In this document: in pieces, positions 42,968 through 51,466 of the stretch
How positions within the stretch are numbered: the stretch's first letter is position 1
How the letters are laid out: every line of letters starts with the position of its first letter
NCBI GenBank assembly: GCA_030041355.1
Contig: JASHNZ010000067.1
Location: 1 to 64,000, forward strand
Source: Nitrososphaerales archaeon
Lineage (GTDB): Archaea > Thermoproteota > Nitrososphaeria > Nitrososphaerales > CADDZS01
Direction of reading: 5' to 3'
DNA length: 64,000 nucleotides
Position numbers and translations under genes: made by a program
Notes under the pieces: generated by a model
The model's database searches: none
What the model saw: the letters and a program-made list of their open reading frames with translations, nothing else
Told to the model about the DNA's origin: nothing

Positions 42968-44359
42968 TTGGGAATCTCGACATTGAGTTCGAATCAATCT
43001 TGTTTTAACCCTCTGGGGGAACCGAAAACCACACTGATTGATAATGCTAGAATCGTATTGAGTTCAAGAGGTCCGATCGATACAGTTTCGATCCTCGTCG
43101 CAGAGAGGAGAATATTAGCAATAGGTGATAAGGTAGAGATCCGAAGAAAGTATGGCGCTTGGGAAGAGATCATAGACGCGAGAAACTGCCTCGCGATTCC
43201 AGGTTTTGTCAATAATCACTCGCACATCGCAATGGCTCTTCTCCGAGGTTTAGCAGAGGATCTTCCTCTTCTTAATTGGCTCCGTGATAAAATATGGCCG
43301 ATAGAAGAACGACTCAAGCCCTGGCAAATTGAAATCGGGGCAGCCTTGGGAGCCGCTGAGTCATTACTATCAGGAACTACTTGCGTGACTTCAATTTACT
43401 TCTACGACCCGGGGGGCAGCGAAGCGTCTGCGATAGAGAAAACTGGACTGAGGGGCTGGATCGCGCATGGAGTTTTTGACTGGATGGAGGAAAAAGGCCT
43501 GAGGCTTACCCAGGAACTTGTCGCTCATTTCCACGGGAAAGACGCGGGCAGAATCAGGATCGCGACGTCGCCACATTCACCGTATAGCTGCAGTCCGGAT
43601 GTCTTGAGGAAAATTGAAGCTCTCAGGGGAAAATTAAATCAAAAGTTTGGAGCTCGATATCCGATCCTAAATACAATACACGTGGCGGAGGCAAGAACTG
43701 AGGCTCATGAAATAAAGACTCGTTATAACGTAGACGCGAGTCGCGGGATTCTGAAATATCTGAATTCACTTGGAGTTTTGAATTCGGACACGATCTGCGC
43801 TCACTGCATTCATCTCACAGAGGATGATTATATTGCGCTTGGAGAGACCGGTGCTTCCATTGCGTCCTGTCCTATCTCTAATCTGAAGGTGGGATGCGGA
43901 GTCGCCGATCTGCCGCGCATAATCTCGCACGGAACAGTCTTAAGCCTGGGAACGGACGGTGCAGCATCAAATAATAGTCTCGACATGTTTGAAACGGCAA
44001 AGGTTGCTTCATTGCTCGCAAAAGGCTTGAAAGGCGACACCACGCAGATGAGCTCCAAGCGGACCTTCAGCATTGCAACCGAAGGAGGCGCAAAGTCTCT
44101 TCATCAGGACCGAGAGTTTGGATCATTGTTCGAAGGGGCAAAGGCAGACATAGTTCTTCTCGACCTATCAAAGATTTCTGCGATTCCTTTCCATGATCCG
44201 TACAACTACATATTATACTCTGCAAGATCAAGCAATGTCCGAGATGTATTGGTTGACGGACGTAGCCTCGTAAGAGACGGCGAGCTTATATCAGTGAATC
44301 TTGAAAACCTTCGGAATAGAATCTCTTCTGCAGTCTCCGAAATCGCAACAGATGATTGA
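42968..44359 (+). CDS. mtaD: Amidohydrolase of the MTA/SAH deaminase family
   Basis: A 463 aa metal-dependent deaminase. The HxH metal motif is NNHSHIAMALLRGLAEDLPL; later come HVAEARTEAHEI (metal His and substrate His), SASC-like IASCPISNLKVGCG and the metal Asp in LGTDGAASNNSLDMFE. The family deaminates 5'-methylthioadenosine, S-adenosylhomocysteine or adenosine. Its stop overlaps the SAH hydrolase start by 8 bp. The start at TTG 42968 is uncertain; another TTG lies 15 nt later. A TTTAAATA box lies near 42900. Confidence 0.88.
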   Translation: MGISTLSSNQSCFNPLGEPKTTLIDNARIVLSSRGPIDTVSILVAERRILAIGDKVEIRRKYGAWEEIIDARNCLAIPGFVNNHSHIAMALLRGLAEDLPLLNWLRDKIWPIEERLKPWQIEIGAALGAAESLLSGTTCVTSIYFYDPGGSEASAIEKTGLRGWIAHGVFDWMEEKGLRLTQELVAHFHGKDAGRIRIATSPHSPYSCSPDVLRKIEALRGKLNQKFGARYPILNTIHVAEARTEAHEIKTRYNVDASRGILKYLNSLGVLNSDTICAHCIHLTEDDYIALGETGASIASCPISNLKVGCGVADLPRIISHGTVLSLGTDGAASNNSLDMFETAKVASLLAKGLKGDTTQMSSKRTFSIATEGGAKSLHQDREFGSLFEGAKADIVLLDLSKISAIPFHDPYNYILYSARSSNVRDVLVDGRSLVRDGELISVNLENLRNRISSAVSEIATDD

Positions 44360-45635
44360 AGATCTAGAAGCATTCAGTGTCGAGCTTATGTCAACTACTC
44401 AGCCCATAGACCAAATAGAAGTGGGCACAAAACAATTCCTATGGGCCAAGATGAATATGCCTGTCCTGCAACTTGCTAACGACTATTTGAAAAGGAAGCA
44501 TGCAAAAAAATGTCTATCCGGAATTCGTATCGGTGTCTGTCTTCACATTTCCAAAGAAACCGCAGTCTTGATCGACGCCTTTCGATCCTTCGGGATGAAA
44601 ATAGATCTGGTGGCAGCTAATCATCTTTCCACCAAAGATACAATTGCGGCTTATTTGCACTCACTGGGAATCAATGTCCGAGGCAGAAGCTTTGGCTCAG
44701 AGCAAGATTACTTCTCTGACATTGCATTGCTGGCGAAGTCATCTCCTGAGATGATTGTAGACGACGGAGGGGAGCTGCATGTGGCTTATTCGTGCACACT
44801 TAGTGATTCCTGTTTCGGCGGGACAGATGAGACGACTTCAGGAACGAGCCGGTTGATTTCCCTTGCAAAGCAGCGAAAACTGCGCTATCCAGTCATACTC
44901 GTAAACGAGGCTAAAACCAAGCACTTCTTTGATAACAAGTACGGCACTGGACAAAGCTCGTTGGACGGTTTGATGAGAGCTACAGGGTTGCTAGTAGCGG
45001 GCAAGGTCGTAGTCGTTTGCGGATACGGCTGGGTTGGAAAGGGAGTCGCCGAGCGAGCGAGAGGAATGGGAGCCCGTGTGATCGTGACTGAAGTTGATCC
45101 GGTCTCAGCTCTTGAAGCGCATCTTGACGGATATGAAGTAAAGAAAATTGACGAAGCAGCAAGTGAGGGTCAGATCTTCCTTACTTGCACTGGGCAAACT
45201 GATGTTCTTACACGAAAACACTTCAAACGGATGCGCGATGGCGCCATTCTAGGAAACTGTGGACACTTCAACCGTGAAGTTAATGTCAATCATCTTAAGA
45301 GAATATCCCAACCTCCGAATAAAGTCAATCCATACATGGATGAGTACAGAATTTCTGGAAGATCCATCTTCCTTCTCTGCGATGGGCGGGTTGTTAATCT
45401 TGTTGCGGCTGAAGGTCATTCCCCGGAAATCATGCAGCTTTCCTTTGCAAATCAGCTCCTTTCGATCCATTATCTTGCTTCGAAGAAGAATGAGCTCAAA
45501 GATAGTTCTCAAGTCATGTCGGTTCCTCGGCAAATTGATGATCTCGTTTCGGAGTTCGCTTTGAAAGCATTCGGATTGGGAATAGATAGTCTAAACAAGA
45601 AGCAGCGCAGCTACGCGAATAGTTTCATTCACTGA
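44352..45635 (+). CDS. ahcY: S-adenosylhomocysteine hydrolase
   Basis: Splits SAH into homocysteine and adenosine and so relieves methyltransferases. The 427 aa protein keeps LICVHISKETAVLIDAF-like substrate regions, VDDGGELH, NEAKTKHFFDNKYGTGQSS, the NAD-binding VVCGYGWVGKGVAERARGMG and the C-terminal GHPxE-like EGHSPEIMQLSFANQ. The ATG at 44352 overlaps the mtaD stop in ATGATTGA and is preferred over a start 17 codons upstream. Its stop overlaps the convergent yjbQ gene by 11 bp. Confidence 0.93.
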   Translation: MIEDLEAFSVELMSTTQPIDQIEVGTKQFLWAKMNMPVLQLANDYLKRKHAKKCLSGIRIGVCLHISKETAVLIDAFRSFGMKIDLVAANHLSTKDTIAAYLHSLGINVRGRSFGSEQDYFSDIALLAKSSPEMIVDDGGELHVAYSCTLSDSCFGGTDETTSGTSRLISLAKQRKLRYPVILVNEAKTKHFFDNKYGTGQSSLDGLMRATGLLVAGKVVVVCGYGWVGKGVAERARGMGARVIVTEVDPVSALEAHLDGYEVKKIDEAASEGQIFLTCTGQTDVLTRKHFKRMRDGAILGNCGHFNREVNVNHLKRISQPPNKVNPYMDEYRISGRSIFLLCDGRVVNLVAAEGHSPEIMQLSFANQLLSIHYLASKKNELKDSSQVMSVPRQIDDLVSEFALKAFGLGIDSLNKKQRSYANSFIH

Positions 45636-46047
45636 CTATCTGGGCGATGATTGAGCGATTTCGTGGCCGTATGTCGAATTCGATAACTACGATTTGCTGC
45701 CAAGTTCCAAGAAGTAGCAAGCCATCTTTGAAAGGTACTGCTAAATCAACGCCCATAAGTGATGACTTGACGTACGCGTGTCCATTCCCATCGCGATATG
45801 CCTTTTCATGCTCGTAATCAATGGATTTTGGAGCAATCCGGCCCAAAGCTCTTGGGAGGTCACCAAGCAGTCCATCTTCGAGTTCTATAACGGTTAGAGA
45901 CGAGGTCGTAGACTGCAGAAAAAGAAGAATGAATCCTTTCTTGACACCAGAGTTTGTAAGCGTATTCTGGACGAGGTCTGTGATGTTAACAATGTTATCT
46001 TCATTTTCAGTTTTTACTTCGATTTTTTTGTTTGAATCAATCTTCAT
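45625..46047 (-). CDS. yjbQ: YjbQ/UPF0047 family protein
   Basis: A 140 aa protein of the widespread UPF0047 family, reported to have weak thiamine phosphate synthase activity in bacteria. The signature YEHEKAYRDGNGHAYVKSSL with its His residues and the C-terminal GTWQQIVVIEFD are intact. It has its own promoter (TTATAA centred about 27 nt before the ATG), so the mRNA is probably leaderless. Confidence 0.9.
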   Translation of the reverse strand: MKIDSNKKIEVKTENEDNIVNITDLVQNTLTNSGVKKGFILLFLQSTTSSLTVIELEDGLLGDLPRALGRIAPKSIDYEHEKAYRDGNGHAYVKSSLMGVDLAVPFKDGLLLLGTWQQIVVIEFDIRPRNRSIIAQIVSE

Positions 46048-46071
46048 CGGAACTCTGACGTAGGAATATAG

Positions 46072-46077
46072 TTATAA
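46072..46077 (-). promoter_or_regulatory. TATA box of yjbQ
   Basis: TTATAA on the minus strand, centred 27 nt before the ATG at 46047; the spacing fits a leaderless transcript. Confidence 0.6.
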
Positions 46078-46216
46078 GGGAAATATGGAATCCTCAAATC
46101 AATAATCAGCTTAGGAGATTGTGACGAAAACTCTTCTCAAAAAATACCATCGTATTTCTTCTTGCTCTTTCATTGCTTTTGACGCGGAAGTGTGAACGAA
46201 GCTGACAAAGTGGGTC

Positions 46217-47890
46217 GTGACTTCTGCATGGCCGTACTCTTCCGATGTACCGCATCTAGGAAATTTGATTGGTTCGGTCCTCTCAGCTGACGTGTTCGCC
46301 AGGTTCTTGAGGCTTACTGAGAATTCAGTGGTTTTCGTATCTGGCTCAGACGAGCATGGCACTCCCCTTGAAGTCGAAGCGCTAAAGCGGGGAATTCCTG
46401 TAAGACAGCTTGCGGATCAAAATCACGCCCGAATTAGTGAACTCTTCAAACTCTGGAACATCTCCTATGACAATTACACTCGCACTGAATCTCCTGTGCA
46501 CAAAAAATTCGTCGCCGAACTTTACTCGCAAATCTATTCAATTGATTCCTACATCTTCACAAGAGTTGAGCGAATAAACTATTGCCCGAAAGACAAGCGC
46601 TTTTTGCCCGATCGCTTCGTGCAAGGAACTTGTCCTTATTGCGGGTACGAAAAAGCTCGCGGAGATCAGTGCGACAATTGCGGTAGGATTCTCGATGCTG
46701 ACAAATTGAATAATCCGTATTGCGTGATTTGTGGGACTCGAACCGAGCTAAGAGATACAAAACAATGGTTTTTCGATCTTCCGAAACTGTCTCAATACAT
46801 AACAGGTTACCTTAATCGAGCAGAGCTCTCTTCGAATGTCATTCGTTTTAGCAGAGGTTGGCTCAAGGAAGGGCTGAAACCCCGGTCTATAACCAGAGAT
46901 TCGGAGTGGGGGATAAAGGCGCCTTTTCCCGGCGCAGAATCAAAGACAATTTATGTCTGGATGGAAGCGATACTAGGATACCCCTCTGCAACTCTGGAGT
47001 ACTTTGAAAAAATAGGCACCCCGCAGGGGTGGGAGGACTATTGGCAAAAGCCGGGTGCGAAAACGTCGTTTTTCATCGGCAAGGACAACATTCCTTTTCA
47101 TGCAATAATCCTTCCAGCTTTGCTTCATGCGTCAGGAAAGAACTACAACGAGCCAAGCTTGATCAGCTCAACAGAGTTTCTCTTATTCGAGGGCCAAAAA
47201 TTTTCAAAGAGCCGAAAAATCGGAATATGGATCGACGAGGCACTTCAGATACTGCCGCCGGATTACTGGCGCTACGCCTTAATTGCCCTCCGACCCGAAT
47301 CTGGTGATGTTAATTTTGGCTGGGATATTCTCGCAGAAAAAATCAACAACGACCTTAACGATACGATCGGAAATTTCGTGAATCGAACTCTCGTTGGCGT
47401 CGCTAGGTTCGCTGATAATCATTTCAATCTGAAAAGAGACCAGATCTGTGGTGAACTGCATTCAGAAATTGGTGAAATCAGCCAGAGACATGATAAGATC
47501 AAAACACTTTACCAATCAACAGAGCTTCAAAGTGCCTGTCGGATAGCGCTGGAGCAATTGGCAAGAGCCAATGCATTTCTTAGCGCCACTGAACCATGGA
47601 AGATAGTAAAAGCAGACAAGAAGAGAGCGCTCGAAATTCTATACGTGGCTTTGACTAGTCTGAAATTCTCTTGCTCGGAACTCTCGCCAATAATTCCTGG
47701 AACAGTTGATATTATTATCAGTCAGTCCGGTCTCTTTAAGAACAATTCCGATTCGCCTCAGTGGGACAACACGAGCATAGACAGCGATCTGCCGATAGTT
47801 ACAAAGGATATCAAACCAATATTTCGAAAGACTTCCGCTGAAGAGTTGAGAGAGAAGCTCGAAGGAATAAGAGCAAGGAAGCTAACCTAG
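46217..47890 (+). CDS. metG: Methionyl-tRNA synthetase, catalytic chain
   Basis: Charges tRNA-Met. The 557 aa protein has the HIGH-type motif as PHLGNLIG, a zinc region with several CxxC knuckles (CPYCGYEKARGDQCDNCG, CVICG), KFSKSRKIG for KMSKS, and the helical anticodon-binding domain. There is no C-terminal tRNA-binding domain; that is encoded by the next gene. The start is drawn at GTG 46217, right before TSAWPY. Most homologues have a few more residues there (K-W-V-V), and an in-frame stop lies about eight codons upstream, so a rare start such as CTG or ACG is also possible. Confidence 0.94.
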   Translation: MTSAWPYSSDVPHLGNLIGSVLSADVFARFLRLTENSVVFVSGSDEHGTPLEVEALKRGIPVRQLADQNHARISELFKLWNISYDNYTRTESPVHKKFVAELYSQIYSIDSYIFTRVERINYCPKDKRFLPDRFVQGTCPYCGYEKARGDQCDNCGRILDADKLNNPYCVICGTRTELRDTKQWFFDLPKLSQYITGYLNRAELSSNVIRFSRGWLKEGLKPRSITRDSEWGIKAPFPGAESKTIYVWMEAILGYPSATLEYFEKIGTPQGWEDYWQKPGAKTSFFIGKDNIPFHAIILPALLHASGKNYNEPSLISSTEFLLFEGQKFSKSRKIGIWIDEALQILPPDYWRYALIALRPESGDVNFGWDILAEKINNDLNDTIGNFVNRTLVGVARFADNHFNLKRDQICGELHSEIGEISQRHDKIKTLYQSTELQSACRIALEQLARANAFLSATEPWKIVKADKKRALEILYVALTSLKFSCSELSPIIPGTVDIIISQSGLFKNNSDSPQWDNTSIDSDLPIVTKDIKPIFRKTSAEELREKLEGIRARKLT

Positions 47891-47922
47891 AAAGAAAAAT
47901 TAAATCTAACTTGATCAGTAAG

Positions 47923-48312
47923 ATGGCTAGCTTGTCAGAATCACCGCAAAGTCAGCCATCTAGTCAACCGGAATCTCTTAGCGCGCCAAGCGAAGTCACT
48001 TTCGAAGAATTTCAAAAAATTGACATTCGGATCGCGAAGGTAAAAGAGGTCACGCGAGTTCCAAATTCAGCTCGGTTGTTGAAACTCGTAGTGGATATCA
48101 ATGGAAGTGAAAGGCAATGCATCGCAGGCATCGGAGCCAAATATGAACCTGATCAACTCAAAGACAAGCTGATAGCCGTCGTCACCAACCTGAAACCAAG
48201 AAAAATTATGGGCTTGATGTCAGAAGTTATGCTGCTCGCTGCGGCAGACGGACCGGAGGTATCAACCCTTATTGCCGATAGGCCACTTAACTCAGGAGCA
48301 AAAGTAACTTAG
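47923..48312 (+). CDS. tRNA-binding domain protein (MetRS beta/EMAPII-like)
   Basis: A 129 aa stand-alone OB-fold tRNA-binding domain, like the C-terminal domain of MetRS. After a ~25-residue Ser/Pro/Gln-rich start come EEFQKIDIRIAKVKEVTRVP, RQCIAGIGAKYEPDQLK, VVTNLKPRKIMGLMSEVMLL and a GSKV-like GAKV end. It starts 32 bp after metG and very probably works as its second subunit. ATG at 47923 is chosen over TTG four codons earlier. Confidence 0.92.
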   Translation: MASLSESPQSQPSSQPESLSAPSEVTFEEFQKIDIRIAKVKEVTRVPNSARLLKLVVDINGSERQCIAGIGAKYEPDQLKDKLIAVVTNLKPRKIMGLMSEVMLLAAADGPEVSTLIADRPLNSGAKVT

Positions 48313-48328
48313 AAGGAAATTCCAGATC

Positions 48329-48637
48329 TTGGATTCTCAAATTAATATTGTGTTCAGCACAGTAGAGAGATACGTCAGACCTTTGATCGGAGAAGATGAG
48401 CTTACTGGATTATCAAACCAGGAAAACAAAGTGCTTGCTTTGCAAAACGTTAACAGACTTAACATCCACATTGGCAAGGTCGCAAGATCAAACAAGGACG
48501 AGTCAGGGAATTTGCATCTGCTTCAGATGTACGTGAATAACCTGACCGTTGCCATTAAGAATGATAATGTTCCCATGATGAAAAGTTCAATCGCATCTGC
48601 TAAGAATATTATCAAAGAGATGGAACAGTCTGCGTAA
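48329..48637 (+). CDS. Small helical hypothetical protein
   Basis: A 102 aa, largely helical polar protein (QENKVLALQNVNRLNIHIGK, SSIASAKNIIKEMEQ). No family recognised. The start is TTG at 48329, 16 bp after the tRNA-binding-domain gene, so it is the third gene of a metG operon. It ends about 40 bp before the tRNA-Val gene. Confidence 0.65.
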   Translation: MDSQINIVFSTVERYVRPLIGEDELTGLSNQENKVLALQNVNRLNIHIGKVARSNKDESGNLHLLQMYVNNLTVAIKNDNVPMMKSSIASAKNIIKEMEQSA

Positions 48638-48680
48638 GCTCAAATGTTTAAAGCGTGTTTCTAATTCTCATTTAAGCTAA

Positions 48681-48797
48681 GGGCCAGTCGTCTAGAGTAG
48701 TCCCACTGCGGAAAACCTGGTTAGGACAACTGCGACTTTATGTTGCTGTCAAACCCTTACACGGTGTGGGTCGTCGGTTCAAATCCGGCCTGGCCCA
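48681..48797 (+). tRNA. tRNA-Val(TAC) with two non-canonical insertions
   Basis: Acceptor GGGCCAG/CTGGCCC with discriminator A, T-arm GTCGG-TTCAAAT-CCGGC, anticodon loop CTTACAC with anticodon TAC (48758-48760). The anticodon stem ACACC/GGTGT forms only after removing 48731-48752 (22 nt, between positions 28 and 29). A textbook bulge-helix-bulge supports this: GACA pairs with TGTC, the bulges AC|T and AA|A are cut after the second base, and the intron has an inner stem GCGAC/GTTGC. The D-loop needs a second removal of 22 nt (about 48696-48717) to give GTCT-AGTGGTTA-GGAC; here I could not find a clean splice motif, so its borders may shift by 1-2 nt. A TTTAAAG box lies about 30 nt upstream. 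Confidence 0.88.
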
Positions 48798-49051
48798 TTC
48801 AATACGACGTCTCCATTGAGGATACGAGCTACACGGAAATTTAGGGCGTGGAAAAACAATGCTCTATCATATTCTCCGGCTTTGCAAGCAATGGCAACTT
48901 GATCTATTCCTGTGTAGATAGCACGGGGCGGGGGGTACCTTAAAGACTCCATTTAAAGAGGAAACAGAAGATCGGCCAAAACAGTCGGACGAGGAAAACT
49001 CCATCCATCACGCATCCAGATTTTTTTGATACGATTAGTTCGGGCAGTCCT
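48798..49051. other. Intergenic region between tRNA-Val and a convergent gene
   Basis: About 250 bp with no convincing gene. A TTTAAAG box (near 48952) and a T7 run (49021-49027) could bracket a short plus-strand transcript of some 50 nt, but no box C/D or H/ACA motif was seen. Confidence 0.35.
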
Positions 49052-49435
49052 CTAACCTTGAGGAACTTTTTCCGTCATAGGTTCGATTTCCTTATCTTCT
49101 TCAGGTCTCGATTGCCTTTCGGCAATCTGCTTTGTAATCCATTCATCGTAAGTGTCCGTCGACGGTCTAGCGAGGACCGGAGCTTGCTTCTCTACCACAT
49201 GTTGCTTCCTTAGCCAAGTGTCAAACGTACTTTCAAGAACTATGGATCCTTGAGTCTTCGCCACTGGCGACGGATGTTTAACTCTCTCCTTGACCTGTTT
49301 TGAAAGCCACGTATCGTAGGTGCTCATAGAAGCTCCAAGCTTCTCTCGAGGAGTCGATACTGCGCGATGCTTGCTCGCAACTATTTTCTTTTGTCCAGTC
49401 TTCGCACTGCTGGATTTGGGTTTTTTCACAGGCAA
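49052..49435 (-). CDS. Hypothetical repeat protein with three TYDxWLxKQ motifs
   Basis: A 127 aa basic, hydrophilic protein without a recognised family. It contains three copies of a short motif: STYDTWLSKQ (residues 38-47), STFDTWLRKQ (69-78) and DTYDEWITKQ (94-103), with consensus T-[YF]-D-x-W-[LI]-x-K-Q. Each is followed by a polar helix-like stretch (VKER, IAER). The first 35 residues are Lys/Ser-rich. It looks like a linear-motif protein whose repeats bind a common partner. The start is TTG at 49435. Confidence 0.65.
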   Translation of the reverse strand: MPVKKPKSSSAKTGQKKIVASKHRAVSTPREKLGASMSTYDTWLSKQVKERVKHPSPVAKTQGSIVLESTFDTWLRKQHVVEKQAPVLARPSTDTYDEWITKQIAERQSRPEEDKEIEPMTEKVPQG

Positions 49436-49585
49436 ACTAAATCAGATCAGAGTAGCTAAAGAAGACCTTTGAATAGCTTTTGATTTCTTCTCGGAAGGTG
49501 TCCTCAGAGCCGAAAGAACAGCCAATATTGATTTGCCAATATTCTGAAAGGGCAACCGTCACAATAACTCTATCTGAATTTTCAT

Positions 49586-50122
49586 ATGGCCATCAATAGA
49601 TTTACCGTAATGTCTATGCTGCAGGCGGCAAGGGCCGAAACTCTTGGTCTAATGCACGATTCGGCCATTTCATGGGGACTCAACAGAGCGATTTTCTTTG
49701 CTGCGGCGAAACGAGGCTTCAAAGGAGGACGTAAGACAACTACACAGCGAATCGGTGAAAAGGGCCAAGAAGGTGGAAAGAGCACTTATTTGCTAGGCGA
49801 CGAATTGGCGTACACTGATGAGAAGGAAAGCAAACTTTACTTCACGATCGGAGGAAAGACCCAAACCCCTGAAGATTTCAAGCGTCAAATTCAGTCAAGA
49901 TTCCGCTCAGATGCTTTTTTCAAAAGCGCATGGAACGAGGCTCTCAAGATAGTCAGGCAGTACGACGAGAAGACCCCGCTATCTGGTCATGAATTCAACG
50001 AAGAGGTATACAAACCAAGAAGAGATTCCCTATCTGAAAAATGGGACAAGATGGTTTCATGGTCATTTTCGCGTCAAAAGACTAATCATCATATCTGCGT
50101 TTTCTTGTCCTGCGAACTATAA
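49586..50122 (+). CDS. Conserved-looking hypothetical protein
   Basis: A 178 aa protein starting MAINRFTVMSMLQAARAETL. The first half (LGLMHDSAISWGLNRAIFFA, then GGRKTTTQRIGEKGQEGGK) is helical and then very basic and Gly-rich. The second half is mixed and charged. No family recognised, no membrane segment. The last ~25 residues (KTNHHICVFLSCEL) look less protein-like; a frameshift or an early true stop is possible. A single gene with divergent neighbour. Confidence 0.6.
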   Translation: MAINRFTVMSMLQAARAETLGLMHDSAISWGLNRAIFFAAAKRGFKGGRKTTTQRIGEKGQEGGKSTYLLGDELAYTDEKESKLYFTIGGKTQTPEDFKRQIQSRFRSDAFFKSAWNEALKIVRQYDEKTPLSGHEFNEEVYKPRRDSLSEKWDKMVSWSFSRQKTNHHICVFLSCEL

Positions 50123-50200
50123 TGAAAAATCTCCGGGGAGAACTCATCTGTCGCAAGGTTCAAGAATTCGATCATTCTTGGATACTAAGGAGTTCTCTCC

Positions 50201-51421
50201 TTGGAATCAAATCTCGGAAACACAGTAGAGCAGATGAAGAAAATTGGACTGCTTACTCAGAGCGAAATAGAGCTTTTGAACAAGGTGGATCATGCCTGCG
50301 ACGAACTGGTGACCTCCGAATACGAGTCGTATATCGAGAGAAAATATAATGATCAGGGCCCCCTCGTGCTCGCAAAAAATGAATTGATGGGTATACCCAT
50401 TGATGCGAAATACGGCGGTCATGGGGCTAGGCCGCTTGTTCATGCCCTTGCGATGGAAAGATTTGGTCAGCTTGGAATGGGAATTGTCACTCTCGTCGAC
50501 GTTCATCAGTTCCTCGGTAGTCTAGCTATTCAGCAATGGGGAACCGAAGACCAAAAGTCAAGAATCCTTCCAGACGCTGCTACTGGAAGGTCCATTCTTG
50601 CCTATGCCCTGACCGAGCCCGAAGCCGGCAGCGACCCCAGCTCGATGTCGAGCTCTTTTCAAGCAAAGGGCGACGGGTATGTGTTGAACGGTTCGAAGTA
50701 TCTCATCTCAAACGGCTCCATAGCTAGATATCTTGTAGTCTTTGCACGCTCCTCTGAAGACCAGTTAATTTCTGCATTCATTGTAGATTCGAAAACTTCT
50801 GGTTTCGAAGTGGCTATGCATCTCTCGGAAAAGCTGGGTCTCTTCACTTCCGACACCGCACTGATAGAGTTCCACAATATGGAAATACCCAAGGATTCCC
50901 TTCTCGGAAAGCAAGGAAAGGGTCTTTCAGTTGCATATTCCGCACTCCTAAACGGAAGAATTGGTATTGCCTCAGGCTGTGTGGGAGTTATAGAAGACTG
51001 CCTCAATGCTTGTATTGAGAGGGCAAGGTACCGGGTCCAGCACGGAAAACCAATCGGCAAACACCAACTAGTTCAGAAACATATCGCACAGATCGCAATC
51101 AATCTGGAATCCTCGAGATGGCCTGTTTATATTGCTGCCATGAAGAAAGAAGAGCTCGACGCAGACCGGCGCAATCAAGAGTTGTTGAGGTTTGTAGATA
51201 GACAAAGTGCTACAGCGAAGCTCATCGCCTCGAGAAATGCTTACGATTCTGCGGATAGGGCGGTTCAGATTCATGGGGGATTTGGTTACTCAATACTGTC
51301 TCCGGTCGGAAAGCATTTACTTGATTCTAGGGTCGCCCGAATCTATGAAGGAACTGACGAGATTATGGAGCTAAAAATTGCATCTAGCATTCTCGGCAGA
51401 GAGTTCGAAGCGTATCGCTAG
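50201..51421 (+). CDS. Acyl-CoA dehydrogenase
   Basis: A flavoprotein of fatty or amino-acid acyl-CoA oxidation, 406 aa. The three domains are visible: the N-terminal helical domain (IPIDAKYGGHGARPLVHALA), the FAD-binding barrel (YALTEPEAGSDPSSM, VLNGSKYLISNGSIA) and the C-terminal helical domain (RIGIASGCVGVIEDCL, QIHGGFGYS). The active-site segment reads VARIYEGTDEIMELKIAS with the usual catalytic-base Glu in EGT. The start is TTG at 50201. A CoxG-like gene follows after 45 bp. Confidence 0.9.
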   Translation: MESNLGNTVEQMKKIGLLTQSEIELLNKVDHACDELVTSEYESYIERKYNDQGPLVLAKNELMGIPIDAKYGGHGARPLVHALAMERFGQLGMGIVTLVDVHQFLGSLAIQQWGTEDQKSRILPDAATGRSILAYALTEPEAGSDPSSMSSSFQAKGDGYVLNGSKYLISNGSIARYLVVFARSSEDQLISAFIVDSKTSGFEVAMHLSEKLGLFTSDTALIEFHNMEIPKDSLLGKQGKGLSVAYSALLNGRIGIASGCVGVIEDCLNACIERARYRVQHGKPIGKHQLVQKHIAQIAINLESSRWPVYIAAMKKEELDADRRNQELLRFVDRQSATAKLIASRNAYDSADRAVQIHGGFGYSILSPVGKHLLDSRVARIYEGTDEIMELKIASSILGREFEAYR

Positions 51422-51466
51422 AGCTTACCGCAAAATTGATTTTTGTGACCGCGATTTCCTTCGAAC

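Noticed and set aside
48960-49027. Possible RNase P RNA fragment or small RNA (GAGGAAAACTCC followed by a T7 run)
   Set aside because: It resembles one conserved RNase P RNA box only in part, the region is far too short, and the partner box is missing.
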